A stretch of 64,000 nt of DNA, from NCBI GenBank assembly GCA_023014365.1, contig JAEBUN010000008.1, positions 806,001 to 870,000 on the forward strand, read 5' to 3'. Origin of the DNA: Lepiota brunneoincarnata. Taxonomy: Eukaryota > Basidiomycota > Agaricomycetes > Agaricales > Agaricaceae. The notes below the pieces were generated by a model that saw only the letters and a list, made by a program, of their open reading frames with translations, made no database searches and was not told the DNA's origin. The translations under genes and the position numbers were made by a program. Position 1 is the stretch's first letter. Every line of letters starts with the position of its first letter. Positions 33,172-45,650 of this stretch are shown one piece after another.

Positions 33172-35249
33172 TCAGTCGTCATCGATATCCATTGCTTCAT
33201 CGTCCTCAATTTCCATTGCTCTAATTTCTGATTCCACCGAGGCATCTGCTGATGCAGTGGTTGTCGTAGGCGCAGGGACCGCAGCGTCCGAGGGGGTAGC
33301 AGCCTCAGCTGGAGTAGTGGAATCATCTGCGGGTGTAGACGTGTCTGCAGGAGTGGGTACGTCCGCTTCTTGAATGGGAACAGTAGCAAAAGGCACATTG
33401 GCCGCGGACCCTCGTGCTCTGCCCCTCCCCCTTCCCCGTCCCCTACCTCTCCCTCTTCCCCGCCCCCGCGAAGGAGTAACGGGGGTGATGGGAGTGGCAG
33501 GAGTAGGAGGTTCCTCAGCATCATCGACATTGGGCGTCGAAGTAGGGCTCGTGGTTTCCCGTTCTGTTGTTGCATTGGCGGTTGTGTTGCCTCGCCCCCG
33601 CCCTCGCCCCCGACCTCGACCCCGCCCCCTACCTCTCCCGCGTTTTACACGAACACTAGGCATATCATCCCCATCGTTATCATCATCTCCGTCAAAGAGG
33701 TCGCCCCGTCCCGAGTGTCTGTCGGACCGGAATTCACCCGCCTGACCTGTCCCTCTCTCTTCGTCTTTTTCTTCAGCATTTCGTTCTTCGTCAGCAAGGA
33801 GACCTTGTAAATCGGGGGGTATTTCCTGCATGGCAACGCTGGGAGCACCCTGTAAATAGCGTAGTTTGTTCCGGACGCTCATGGTGATGCGCTTCAGCGA
33901 TGCTGCTGTGTTTTGGTTATCGACTTTCCCGGTGAGAGGGGGGTGAAGCTTCCAATGCGAGTCCGCGAAGAAGGAATCATAGACGGTCCTAGGCAGTTCA
34001 TCGGGGATTTCTGCACCTACAAGAACGGAGGTCTCATATGTCCAGCACCGGCTAACATTCTTGATGGTATAGCCCCCACCACCGACGACAAGAAGCGGTA
34101 CGTTATATTTTCTGACAAAATTAACGCACTCGCCATGTGCTGCAATTGAGAGGTTGAATGCGCCCAAGCGATCACAGCCGAGAGAGTCAGCACCACACTG
34201 GAGAACTATGGCTGTTGGTCGAAAGGCCGTCACGGTGTCGTCAATGACGGTTTTGAAAATAGTGAGATACATATCGTCGTCGATGCCATCTTGGAGTGGA
34301 ACGTTGATGCAAAAATGTCTGCCAGGCCCGCTACCGTTGTCTTCGAGCTTCCCTGTTCCCGGGAAGAAGTCACCAGTGTATTTGTGGAAGGAGACTGTGC
34401 AGACCCGGTTGGATTGGTAGAAGGCGAGTTCGACTCCGTCGCCATGGTGAATGTCTATGTCAATGTAGAGGACACGAGGATGGTATCTGGGCCATTTGGT
34501 AGGTAAATACCACCATAGTTGGAAATGGTAGACAAAGGGTCGAACCTGAGGAGCTCGAGGATAGCGAGTACAATGTCGTTGACATAGCAGAACCCACTCG
34601 CTTCGCCTCGCTTGGCGTGATGTAGACCACCAGACCAATTGATAGCGATATCTGTTGTTCCTGCACATAGTTTGCGAGCCCCCGCTAATGAGGCACCCGC
34701 ATACATACGACAAAAGTCGTACATATCTGAGAAAATGGGACAGTCCTCAACACAATTGAAGGTGTCAATCATCTGTCTCATTTCGTTCTGATTTTGGGGG
34801 CTGACTCTGTATTAAATTTGTCCGGTGACTAAAGAAAACGTGATTGTAGGGCGCTTGTCTTACCTAGAGAGGAATTCAATGTAATCATGATCATGATACA
34901 TCTCGAGTTCCTCTTGGGTTGCGGGCCGGGGGTCGTATATGTTATGGATTTGCTTGTCTAGTCCATAACCCATGACGAGTGCGTTTGTCAATGTGAGACG
35001 ATGTGGTTTCATAGGGTGCCGCTCCTGTACATTGTAAGTCATTGTTTTTTTTTTTGAAAAGGGAAAAGAGGGGGCCTACCCCATAGTGTTGTGCGCCAAC
35101 CCCTTTGGGAAAGTAGTAAGATACAATCGGTCTTGAGTGTGGCTACGACGACGTATTTATGTGACCTGAATGTCGAAGCTATGAAAGGAGCAGCCTTACA
35201 TTGATACGTTCTGTAATGGGTTGAGCTGTTCCATGTTGTCCCCGGTCAT
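33172..35249 (-). CDS. class I histone deacetylase (Rpd3/Hos2 type) with Arg-Gly repeats
   Basis: The deduced start is [14 protein letters not shown] (ATG at 35249), spliced to [21 protein letters not shown] and then [22 protein letters not shown]. Catalytic segments are [67 protein letters not shown] and [14 protein letters not shown], so the Zn-binding Asp/His set and the Tyr are intact. [11 protein letters not shown] leans toward Hos2. The C-terminal extension (about 200 aa) carries two pure (Arg-Gly) runs of eight to nine units separated by Thr/Pro-rich linkers, and ends acidic (MDIDDD). RG runs usually bind nucleic acid or are methylated. The first exon is inferred. Confidence 0.9.
33421..33648 (-). 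repeat. two (CGN GGN)n tracts coding Arg-Gly repeats in the HDAC tail
   Basis: Two blocks at about 33421-33478 and 33588-33648 consist of CCN/CGC hexamer repeats on the plus strand. On the coding strand they read as alternating Arg and Gly. Codons vary among GGG, GGT, GGC, AGG and CGA, so the repeat is kept at protein level and not only at DNA level. Confidence 0.85.
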
Positions 35250-35711
35250 GAAAGTAGGGGGATGAGGAGAAGGTTAATGTGGTTGCTTGTGTACTTCGAA
35301 CCATGAATAAGGGGGGTCTACACAATTATTGGTCTGGGAAACGCGTTTGAAATGGACAGGAACAAGTATCGCACAAAGTATGACCTTCGTATGATAAATG
35401 TCAGATGAGTGCAAGGCGTAAATTTTGATGAGGACTGAGTTCAAGCTCTGGACGTCCCTCGATTCTGTTGGCACTCAGATGATAAGTATATCGAATACTC
35501 CGGAGACTAATAATCAGCAAAAATGTAGGTTTACCTTTGTGTAAGTCGCGAGGCAGCAAAAAAAACAGGAGCGCCGCTGAACGGACTTGTATGTTGCTTC
35601 AACTTGGGACCAAGGCGGACTTGCAAGTGCAATCACCCTGTCACAGCCACCATGACTAAGCATGTCAACTGCTGTCTTTTCTGCTGCCTTGGCTGCATCG
35701 TCCCATCGCCC

Positions 35712-36789
35712 ATGAGACTCCCTCTAATAATCCCAGCGTTGGCAGCACTCGTCCCAGTCCTTGTTCTCGCATCCTCTGGAGATCGGCGACCAGAATTCTC
35801 TAGATGTGTCTCCCAATGCCAACTTGAACAGTGTCCAGCGTCACCAAGCCAAGCATCTCAGTCATTGCCGCTGTATCTCACTTGCTGGACGTGTCTCGAT
35901 GAATGTCGATACGACTGTATGCATCAGCTCACAGAGCAGGATCAGAAAAATGGGTTGCGGATACATCAGTACCACGGAAAATGGCCCTTTTGGCGCCTCG
36001 GGGGCATGCAGGAGCCCGCTTCTGTTTTGTTTTCCCTTTTCAACATGTGGGCTCATATCCAAGGGGCGGGAAAGATCCTGAGGAGGATACCCCGATACCA
36101 CCCCATGCGCCTCTACTACTTCGTTTGGTCTCTCACTAGCATCAACGCCTGGCTTTGGTCGTCCATTTTCCATACACGAGGTCCGTGGCATATCTGTCAC
36201 ACGATTGTCCTTGTCAATCTCTATCTTCCTAGATTTACCCTTCACAGAAAAAATGGATTACTTTTCGGCTGCATCAGCAATTCTCTATGCCCTGTATTAC
36301 ACAACTATCCGCCTCTTCCACCTCTATGTACCCAAAGACCATCGGTTGACACAAGCGCCCAGAACAACGAAGGATTGGAGGCATACCGCTCTAACTTGGT
36401 TATGTGAACTTGCATTGATTGGACACATATCATATTTAACTTTGCTCCCAAGATTTGATTACACATATAACATGGCTTTCAATCTCATTATCGGTTTCAT
36501 TCACAATATCCTCTGGTTCCTTTACTCGATGCCCTCTCCTTTCTCGTTACTGCGGAGATACCCGTCACGCGTCAAATCATACCGGCCTCCCTTCGCCACA
36601 AAAGCTGGAGTTTTTGTCGCAGTAACCACGGCGGCAACTGCTCTGGAGCTCTTCGACTTTCCTCCCTGGGCATTGATTGTTGATGCACATGCGCTCTGGC
36701 ATCTAGCGACTGCACCAATCGCATATTATTGGTACGATTTCCTGGTTGAGGACAGTCTCGACCCAAGTTGGCGAGAGCAGAGAATGTAG
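35712..36789 (+). CDS. PER1/PGAP3-like GPI-anchor remodelling protein
   Basis: Two exons (35712-36180 and 36233-36789). A signal peptide (LPLIIPALAALVPVLVLASS) is followed by a Cys-rich lumenal segment with CVSQCQLEQC and TCWTCLDECRYDCMH, then QYHGKWPFWRLGGMQEPASV. About seven membrane spans follow, with SLTSINAWLWSSIFHTR and DLPFTEKMDYFSAASAIL, and near the end DFPPWALIVDAHALWHLATAPI with His residues of the CREST superfamily. It acts at the ER/Golgi in removing the sn-2 acyl chain of GPI anchors. ATG 35712 is preferred over upstream in-frame starts because it begins the signal peptide. Confidence 0.9.
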
Positions 36790-37578
36790 TCTCTGTAAGT
36801 GACTCGGATGTACGCAATGACAGGAAGCACTAAGTCCCTGTGCAGATGTTCAGGTGGTACATTCAGCGTTTCGACCGCGCTGACGGGCCGCGTGCCTCGC
36901 CCTTCCCTCCCGTCATCCAGAAACTATATTCCTGTTGCTAGTCTTGTGTTAGACCACAGTTTCTCCATTTGACGGATTTGGAGCATCGTGCGGAAGGACA
37001 ATTACAAAACTATTCCTCAAAAAACCCTTTCCATGCTGTATCGGAAGCTGCGGATACCTTGTACTCACATATGCCTTTGGTCGTCTGCAGAGGTGATTGT
37101 CACATGCCTTTGCTTTCCATCGCAGTGAAGTTACGGCTTCGTGGTATAGGCACCGACGGTAATGTGGTCTGTAATTGTTCACTGGAAACAGTGGACATAT
37201 GATTGGTTTCGCCGGTTCCTGGGGCCCTCCAAGCCTACATCCCCAAAATAGCCGTCGGTCTGACCTCGAAAAAGCCTTGACATCTCAGGGCATGGTTCTT
37301 TTCGAGCCTTTTTAGTTATGTCAGACACAAGCTTTCGCTGGAGAGCTTAATCCCGTCTCCCTATTCTTGTCTATCCGTTCCCATCATCCACCGCCCCACA
37401 TTACTTTCTTTGCTCACGAACGTCATATTTCTCCGGGATATCCTTGAATTTATCCGACACAGATAGACCAGAGCATGAGGTCGCGGCCCGTTGCTGCGTA
37501 CGAGGCAAACTCTGAATTGCATAAATACAGGTCTGGTTCCCCTCCAGTTCCTCCAGTGAGTTTTTGCAGCTCTGCGAA
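36790..37578. other. intergenic region between PER1 and GH12
   Basis: There is no recognisable gene. Short ORFs on both strands lack domains. The right end is the GH12 5' flank. Confidence 0.6.
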
Positions 37579-38953
37579 ATGAAGTTCTTGTTCCTGTCCG
37601 TGCTTTCCGCTGTTGCTATCCTTGCTTCTCCCATTGGGGAAGAAAATAACGCATTGGAGAAGCGGGGTTCGGTACTTACTGCCCAATTTGCGACTGAGTC
37701 CGAGGTATCTCGTCTGGTATTGTTCCCTCCGGTCCGCCTGCTGATGTACTATCGATATTAGGCGAATGGGTAACTGAAGCTGCCAGGCTAAATTTTCTAT
37801 GTTTTTAATACTGCTCCTAGGCGTTTCATTCTCGAGAATAATCTATGGGGTCAATCGGCTGCCACCAGCGGTACGCACCGGAGACACGCGTTCGCTGTCT
37901 CGACCCTAATGCTGCTATAGGCTCTCAAAGCTCTCAGGTTACAAGTAGCCAGAGCAGCACGACCATCACCTGGCACACCACTTACAACTGGCAAGGAGGT
38001 AACCTCAATATTTTATATCTTACCGTTCGTTTGAACGCTAATGCGAGCCATCCAAAGGTCCATTTAACGTCAAGAGCTGTGGGTATCCGCATATGCATTG
38101 ATGCAGTATGCTGAACATTCCAATCAGACGCGAATCTGGACCTTCGAGTTGGATTGGGCAAGACCATTGCACAAATTAGCTCGATCCCAACGCGCTGGAC
38201 CTGGAGTTATACTTCGGCCTCGTCCGGTCTGGTTGCTGATGTTTCGTATGACTTGTGGTTGTCCAACCAGGCTGGTACTGGAGGCGCTTCCTCCACATCC
38301 ACTTTCGAAATGTCCGTCCTGTCCCTCCTCTATTGTCGCTGAGTTTTTTTGTTTGCTCATGGAGGCATCCCCTTGCAGTATGGTTTGGCTGAGTACCAGG
38401 GGAGGGTATGTCCAATTCTCACTTCCGTTTTTTTATACACGAGATGCATAGAGTCCTCAACCACTCCCCAATAGTGCTGGTCCCGCTGGCTCTCAAATTG
38501 GCACAGCAAAGTAGGTTCCTACTTGTGCTCTTACTAAATACAATCCAACTCAATCTGATATCCTGCGTGGCATAGTGTCAATGGCGTAAACTGGAGGTTG
38601 TTCAGAGGCACTGTTGCCACATGGACTGTCCTCTCCTTCGTTGCACCCAACGAGATCACCAACTTCAATTCGGATCTCAAGCCATTCCTCAGTGCGTCCT
38701 TTTTTTTGATTGTCCCTTGCCGAGTTACAGTAAATGTTGACGATTGGTGCTTGTTTGTTTCCAGCCTTCCTCGTTAATAACCAAGGCGTTCCTTCTAACC
38801 AATTCCTTGTTCAGGCCCAAGCTGGCACGGAACCCTTCATTGGTATGTGTTGTCCTTCTCTTCGAAACTAGGAAGGCGCGGCGCTGATGCACTGGCCATA
38901 ATGAAGGAAGTGCTACACTCACTACGAGTGCTTATTCCATCTCTATTAATTGA
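37579..38953 (+). CDS. secreted GH12 endoglucanase/xyloglucanase
   Basis: Eleven exons. A signal peptide (FLFLSVLSAVAILASP) is followed by a KR processing-like site. An 8-base exon (37762-37769) is needed to join TESE to RFILENNLWGQSAATSG. Core motifs are ITWHTTYNWQGG, NLDLRVGLGKTIAQISSIPTRWTWSY, DVSYDLWLS and the nucleophile segment STFEIMVWLST, then VNWRLFRGTVATWTVLSFVAP and the acid/base segment QAGTEPFIG. The final exon (38907-38953) encodes the beta-strand end LTTSAYSISIN. GH12 cleaves beta-1,4 glucan backbones outside the cell. All joins I checked keep phase. Confidence 0.88.
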
Positions 38954-39427
38954 GGGATTCATTCCGAAGAATAGTAACATGATTGAAATTAAAATGGTGT
39001 ATATACTCGAAATACTACGACAGCGTCGTTTGGCACCATCGGGTGACACTTTAACGAAAGCTAAACGATCAATCACCTGAAGAGAGGTAACGCAATAAAT
39101 TGCGAGTGCGGCTGAACCCAACAGCCGCAAGGCTCTAGACCGAGCGGGCGTCCAGAAGAGGGATGAAACCAGAGGAAAACGAGAGGGACCTTCGAGGTTA
39201 TAGGTGGGGGGCATCAGAAGTAGAAAATATCTCCTGAGATTCGCATTGGGCAAGTTCCTACAGTATGAAAGCATGAACAAGGTCATGGATTAACTGGAGA
39301 ACAAAGAAGATGCACAAGCTTAGCAGCGCAGGTAATGTGAGTTTCGGTCAATGATCCTGAGGTATGTGTCATCGGGCACCGAACTAAAGACGCTCACTTT
39401 GGACCTTCGCTTCAAAACTGAAGACCG
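38954..39427. other. intergenic region after GH12
   Basis: I see no supported gene here; an unsupported minus-strand ORF of 149 codons overlaps the GH12 3' end and lacks any domain. Confidence 0.5.
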
Positions 39428-39785
39428 TCAACGTTCCGGCTGAGGAATAATCCCAGTGTAGTCAGTAAAGAACGGTTCGTGACCGTTGGAAGTTCCAACT
39501 TTTTCAATTCCGGAAGGCGGCATCCGTGCCCGGATGTTAGTTCCCGGGCTCTTTAAAGCGTGTGAGTCGGGTCCGCGCAGAGTACAGCTTAGCGCACTGG
39601 ACTCTTTCGAGCAGTTTGAGAGTCCATTTATCGGCATTCAAGACCTCTTCTTTGCCTAGTTCGAAAAGGGGCCGGCTGAAGCTAATCATCTTTCGAGCGA
39701 AGCCGGGAGGGACGTAGGAGAGAATATTCTTCCAGACCTCTACCGATAAATCAGCTGCTGACGTCCCCCGAAGACATTGTAGCAC
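39428..39785 (-). pseudogene. F-box-like N-terminal fragment
   Basis: An 82-codon frame begins at 39785 and contains LSVEVWKNILSYVPPGFARKMISFSRPLFELGKEEV, which fits an F-box (LPxEVWxxIxSYV...LR...). No leucine-rich or other substrate-binding part follows before the frame stops. A few more residues in another frame continue to 39428. It is most likely a truncated F-box gene remnant, a family that turns over fast in agaricomycetes. Confidence 0.4.
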
Positions 39786-40243
39786 ACGGAGGGGTGTTGA
39801 TATTGTGTAAAGGATTTATATCCTGGGACACATATGCTAATATTTCAAGTCCTGATCACCTGACGCTGGGACTTGTCAATAAGCTCCAAGTTCCACAACA
39901 AGCAAGCTGGCATCAAGTAGCAGGAAGCAGTCCAACTATTCCAAGTATCTCAGCCAGCGTGTTTGTACAGGACGGGGCCCAAGTTGAAGTTTCGGCACGG
40001 AGTTGACATCGAAAAAAAGTCCGCAAGCACTCGCTCTGGTCACGATGATGACCCACATCGCCACCCCGCCGCCCGCCACAGTGCCACGGCTCCCAGCTTC
40101 AAAGTCATTGAGCTAAAGCCGTATTCTTCAAGCCACAGAAAAAGACACGTTGCCTATCCAGGGATGGCGTCCATTCCCTTGGCATGCATTTTCAGCTTCA
40201 CCCGATCGCGACTTTATTGGCCAATGGTGCATTATTGCGTGTA

Positions 40244-40273
40244 CCATTCGCCCCGCCGTTATGTAGTATAAAA
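40244..40273 (+). promoter_or_regulatory. promoter block of P450-3
   Basis: CCATTCGCCCCGCCGTTATG followed by TAGTATAAAA lies about 55-85 bases before the ATG. It resembles the CATTCGGGCC element of the other P450s, and the TATAAAA is a good TATA box. A CCAAT in ATTGGCCAATGG lies at about 40216-40227. Confidence 0.4.
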
Positions 40274-40326
40274 CATACCGAGTCATTTTGCTACCTAACT
40301 CCGCACTTGTCTTCATCCGCTACACA

Positions 40327-42500
40327 ATGTCCCTGTTGTCGACCCCTGGGTCAGATTATTCTGTTTTGCTCACTCATTTTGTGAGTATCCTTGTCATATA
40401 CGCCGCCCTTAAGTACCTGGACCTGAAGAGATCACCGGTGTGTCCCCCCCCCAACCTCCCTATCGTCCGACCAATTAAACTCATGATCGAATATGATTTT
40501 TTTCAGCTGAATGCCATTCCCACCATCGGGCATTCGGGTATATTAACCTCCTATCTCACCGCATTCAAATGGGTGCGATCAGGCGCAGACTTCATCCAGG
40601 AAGGCTATAACCAGGTGGGTCGCCTGCTCATTCAAAGGAAACTAATTGATCTCATTCGTCCAGTATCCCAATCGAGCGTTTAAAGTCGCCACCTTGTCCA
40701 AATGGATGGTCATCGCTGGGGGGAGAAAACCACTTGATGATATCCGTAAGGCTCCGGACGACGCTCTTTCAGTTCATGAGGCTATTTCCGAGGTGTGTTG
40801 CCCTTCCTGTGTTTCCACATTGAACCGGTGCAACAATATTGTCTAGATCACGCAAATCAAGTATACCATGGGGAAATCTATTGAGTTTGACCCATATCAC
40901 AACGAGACTATACGGTCACCGATGACCCGCAACCTGGTTGTCAGGTTTGACGATATCAAGGACGAGGTCACGGAGTCGTTCGAAGAATATATCCCGTCCA
41001 AAGAAGGTGAGCGTAATTGCCTTCATTCACTGGCAACTTTCTCTCGAGGTATTTAAGGGTACTAATCCTACCATTCACTTTGCATAGATTGGGTTTCTGT
41101 TCCAGCGTATGAGGTCATCACACGCATCATTTGCCGTGTCAGTAATCGATATTTCGTTGGCCTACCACTATGTGAGTAACCCTTTAAGACCTCACCCGAC
41201 ACCTCGTCATAACCGGTGTTCAGGCCGTGACCCTGGCTATATCTCCCTCAATGAGAGGTTCACGCTCGATGTTGTGCTTAGCGCTAGAATCATCCACTGC
41301 TTCCCAAATTTCCTGAAACCGTGGGTGCCGGATAATTTTGTACACTAATCGGTACCATTGACTTGGCATAGATTGGTGGGGAGGTACCTGACCACTGTGC
41401 CAAGGAGCGTAAAGCGGGTGGTTGGTTATCTCGGTCCGATTATCAAGGAGAGATTGGCACAGGAGGAGCAAAATGAATCTGACCAGGCTGATAAACCAGT
41501 GCGCGTCATCCAGCTCTCCGCTTCTCTTTCCATTCTGAAACCTAAAGTAGAACGATGTTATCAGTTGGTTATTGGAAACTGCACAAGGATACCAACGTAC
41601 GGTCCACGATATCTCCTTGCGTATCTTGGCCATCAATTTCTCGGCGATTCAATCGAGCAGCGTGGTTCGTCTGAATCTTATCTAAACTCTTCCCTCCACA
41701 GTTCTAATGGCGGTATTTCGCAAGCCAGGTATTCACCCAGGCCCTCTATGATCTCGCTGCCCACCCGGAATATGTCAAGGAGATGCGTGAAGAAGCTGAG
41801 ACTATGATTAAAGAACACGGATGGTCCAAAGCCGCCATGCAAAAGCTGCGTAAGGTTGACAGCTTCTTGAAAGAATCCCAGAGGTTAAATAGTACTGGAT
41901 CCAGTTCGTCTCACTCTTCCAAAATCTCAACCGTGTGTTGGACAACTGAGGTTTGCATTTCTAGTCGTTATGCTTCGCAAAGCCCTCAAGGACTGGTCTT
42001 TTTCTGACGGCACACTGGTTCCCGCTGGCACCCATATCTGTATTGCAAATGAAGCAATGAACAAGGACGAGGTCTGCTTCTTCAGGTATTACCGAGATAT
42101 GTCATGACCCGTGCCGCATGCAGGAAATCTTCCCAGATGCACACACGTTCAAGGGGTTTAGATTCTCGGACATGAGAGATGGAGCCGGAGAACTAGATAA
42201 CATCAAACACCAGATGGTCTCGCTAGATCTCAATCAGATCATTTTCGGACACGGACGACATGCCTGGTTGGTCACCGTTTGCTTCGGTGCTGTTGAAAAT
42301 CTTACTCAGTACCCTCCCACAGCCCTGGTCGATTCTTTGCAGTCAATGAAATTAAAGCCATGTTCGCATACATCCTCCTCACCTATGATGTCCAGTTTGA
42401 AGGTGGTTCCCTGGAGCGACCGCAGAACTCCAGATATGAGACTGCGGTTCTCCCGGATACAAATGCAAAAGTCATGTTTAGGAGGAGGGTTACTTTATAA
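40327..42500 (+). CDS. cytochrome P450 monooxygenase (P450-3)
   Basis: This is the same subfamily and exon plan as P450-1 and P450-2. It has an anchor (FVSILVIYAALKYLDLKRSP), LNAIPTIGHSGILTSYLTAFKW and KYTMGKSIEFDPYHNETIRSPMTRN. Then come KVDSFLKESQRLNSTGS and the heme loop [29 protein letters not shown], with the Cys codon split TG|C. Exon joins follow the paralogues and hold the frame. It lies tail-to-tail with P450-4, 318 bp apart. Confidence 0.88.
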
Positions 42501-42818
42501 TCAGATACTTGCCCTTTACGATCAGCGTGGGGTTGGATGACTATTCGATATATATACTTACAATACTCAAGCATTATGCTGTGTGCATGGCTTTCTCCCC
42601 TGGACAGAACATCAGGTCTCAAGCTTCGAGTGCGAGTCTGTCCGCGTGGCCCGGAATGTTGTTGGAGGAACATCGTCAGGTTCACAAGTTATCCCTGCTC
42701 CGCCACGTCAGGGTCCGCTTATTCCATGTACTGATTGTCGGAAGCATCATATCTTAATTATTGCCACTAGCTAATGAATAACACAAAAAGGCTCTTCCGC
42801 GCCCAAGAGGGGACCTAA

Positions 42819-45012
42819 TCAAGTGCCAGCTCTCTTCCTAAACATTATATTCGCCTTCATATCTGGGAGGACCGCAGCTTCGTAGATAAAGTTCTTCGGT
42901 CGTTCCATAGAACCACCCTCGAGTTGCACGTCATAATTGAGGAGTACGTATGCGAACATAGTTTTGAGTTCATTAACAGCAAAGAATCGACCGGGGCTGT
43001 GGAAATATGCGATCAGCAGGGGTCTATCCCAAGTACCAGGTGCTAACCATGCGTGCCGTCCATGCCCAAAAACAGTCATATAATCGAGATCCAGGGCAAC
43101 CATCTGATATTTGATGTCATCCCACTCGCCATCACCCTGTCTCATGTCGGAGAATCTAAAGCCTTTGAATACGTGCGCATCCGGGAAATATTCCTAGTTG
43201 TAGAATCAATGGATGTCCAAGAGCTCTGTGGTATACAGTGAGACCGACCTTGTCTTTGTTCATCGCATCATTGGCAATACCAAGGTAGGTGCCAGCAGGG
43301 ATAAGCGTACCATCAGAAAAGGACCAATCCTTCAAGGTTTTACGAAGCATGAGCACTAGGAGCGGGAGATGTATTTAGGACTGATTTAGGGGCTGGCTGA
43401 GTTTGGGCACTCACTGGTCCCAATGCTATTCAACCTCTGAGATTCCTTTAAGAAACTGTCGACCTTTCGCATCTTTTGAATAGCGGCTTTGGTCCATCCG
43501 TGCTTTTCAACTACGGTTTCCGCCTCTTCGCGCATCTCCTTCACGTATTCCGGATGAATGGCGAGGTCGTAGAGGGTTTGGGTGAACGACTAGTGAGCGA
43601 GAGCATATCTCAGTGTCTAAGGAGAAAATGCGGTGTGACGTGAAACAGACCATGGCGCTCGTGTGGAGAGACGCAAAATTGAGAGCTAGGATGCGCAAAG
43701 CAACGTCTTCGACGGTTCTTTGATATCCTTGTGCAGTCTCTAATAACCAGCTGATAACATCGTTCTATCGCGGGTCCAGTTGTTTGAAAAAGGAAACAGA
43801 GCTCATTAGCGCTTACTGGTTTACCAGGCCAGTCGGGACCGCATTGTTCTTCCTTGGTTATCCTCTCCTGGATGGTTGGTCCAAGATATTCAACCGCCTC
43901 TTTAATGCTTCTTGATGTGGTCCTCAGGTAGCTCCCCACCAGCCTAAACTCGAGCCAGATAATGTAAATGTCATGGAAAGCCAGCATAACTAATTGACTC
44001 GCACGGTTTCAAGAATCCAGGGAAGCAGTGGATTATTCTAGCGCCGGACATGACACCGAGTGTGAGTTTCTCGTTAAGAGACATATAGCCAGGATCGCGA
44101 CCTGAATGTCACAAACGGTGTAAGAGAATACCCTCAGGCGAGACTTGGGAGTTTAAACGTCACTCACACAATGGCAGGCCTACGAAATACCTGTTGCTGG
44201 TACGACAAATAATGTGTACACTGGTCCTAAATGCGGGGACGGAAATCCAATCTGGTGGTAGGGAAATAGTATAAGGATTTCTCGCATTTTAAACTTCTGG
44301 ACCCAGTATTGAATCTTGTGCTTACCTTCTTTGGGCGGGATATACTCCTTGAACGACTCCATAATCTCGTCCTTGATATCGTCGAATCTGAAAACTATAT
44401 TACGAGTTATCGGCGAGCGCACAGTCTCGTTGTGGTATGGGTCAACATGTATCGATGGTCCCATAGTATACTTGATTTGCGTGGACTTGGGATGCAGCTG
44501 TTAATTGTTGGATCGGGGGTGGCAAAAAGTGGCTCACATCAGAAAGAGCTTCATGGGCTGAAAGGAGGTCGTCCGGAGCCTGGCGAAGGTCGTCGAGGAG
44601 TTGCCTCCCACCACCAATGACCGCCCATCTGGACATAGTGGGAATCTTGAATACTCGGTTAGGATACTATTACAGGTGGAATTGGCTAAGATTCGGGTTC
44701 GGGCGCGAGTGGGCAATTGCACTCGCTTGGTCATATCCCTTCTGGATCAGTTCTCCGCCGGATTGCAGCCACTTGAATGCTGTTATATATGAAGTAAGTA
44801 TACCGGTGTGACCGACAGTAGGAATGGCGTTCAGCTGGGAACCGGGCAAGCGAAATTAAGCAATGAGCTTGATCATTGGAACAACGGGGAAGACACACGG
44901 GAGACCTCTTCGCCTCGAGATACTTCCGGGTAGCATGAGTAACAAGGAAGAGAGCAGTAAGTGAAGTGGTCAGGTAGGTGAAGTCCAGATCATGGACCAG
45001 TAACAGCGGCAT
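42819..45012 (-). CDS. cytochrome P450 monooxygenase (P450-4)
   Basis: This is the minus-strand partner of P450-3, with an anchor LTTSLTALFLVTHATRKYLEAKRSP. It continues LNAIPTVGHTGILTSYITAFKWLQSG, MSRWAVIGGGRQLLDDLRQAP, DPYHNETVRSPITRN and KDWSFSDGTLIPAGTYLGIANDAMNK. The heme loop [30 protein letters not shown] has one more residue before it than in the paralogues. MNKDK replaces MNKDE at an exon end. Frame holds at the joins I could follow. Substrate unknown; ER membrane expected. Confidence 0.87.
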
Positions 45013-45060
45013 TGTATAAGGATGGCTGGTGTTAGGTGATACGAGGACGATTCTGTGGTT

Positions 45061-45089
45061 TAATATGCCACATTACGTGGGCCGAATGA
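45061..45089 (-). promoter_or_regulatory. shared P450 promoter element upstream of P450-4
   Basis: On the minus strand TCATTCGGCCCACGTAATG followed by TGGCATATTA lies about 50-75 bases before the ATG. It is a one-base-deleted version of the TCATTCGGGCC block of P450-1 and P450-2. Confidence 0.35.
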
Positions 45090-45650
45090 CAGACAGGATG
45101 GTGAAATGCACCATCGACCAAGTAGGTTCCTTCGGGTCAGATGGTAATAGAATGCTGGTGTTGTGAGGAAATGGAGCAAGGCCGCGGTCTGGTGCTGAGG
45201 GGCACCGATGCTGCATACCAGGCAATCGTTAGGTATGGAAGGGCATAACTACCAGGCCTGCTTGCCAATGCTGGGATACACAGAGCGATCGACGCAATTT
45301 TCACTGCTTCAATGCAATCTAGGTCAGCAATATGGGGAGCTGACCTTTGGTGGGGCGGCTCACGAAAAGCCATCCCCCGTCGCTAATTTCGCTCAGGAAA
45401 ACTGGTCCCTGGACGCGATTATGCAAGCGGGGTATCACATCAGGGGTTGGGCAATTGGAAGCTGGGGCTGACGGTTTGTAGGGTGGCAGGTCCCGGACGT
45501 TGTTCGCTCTGAATTGTGCAGCCGGAGATCTGATTTCTGTCGGAACATGTATTGAAGAGCTGGCTGTGAGTAGTGGTGCGAGCCCAAAGTATGAGAACAG
45601 ACCAACGCCGGATGCCTTGGTCTGTATTGTGCGAAATTACTAGTCGATAG

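Noticed and set aside
38837..39286. GH12 gene truncated by an insertion after TEPFIG, with a 149-codon minus-strand ORF as the insert
   Set aside because: A normal 64-nt intron (38843-38906) leads to a short last exon with the expected LTTSAYSISIN end; the minus-strand ORF has no domain.
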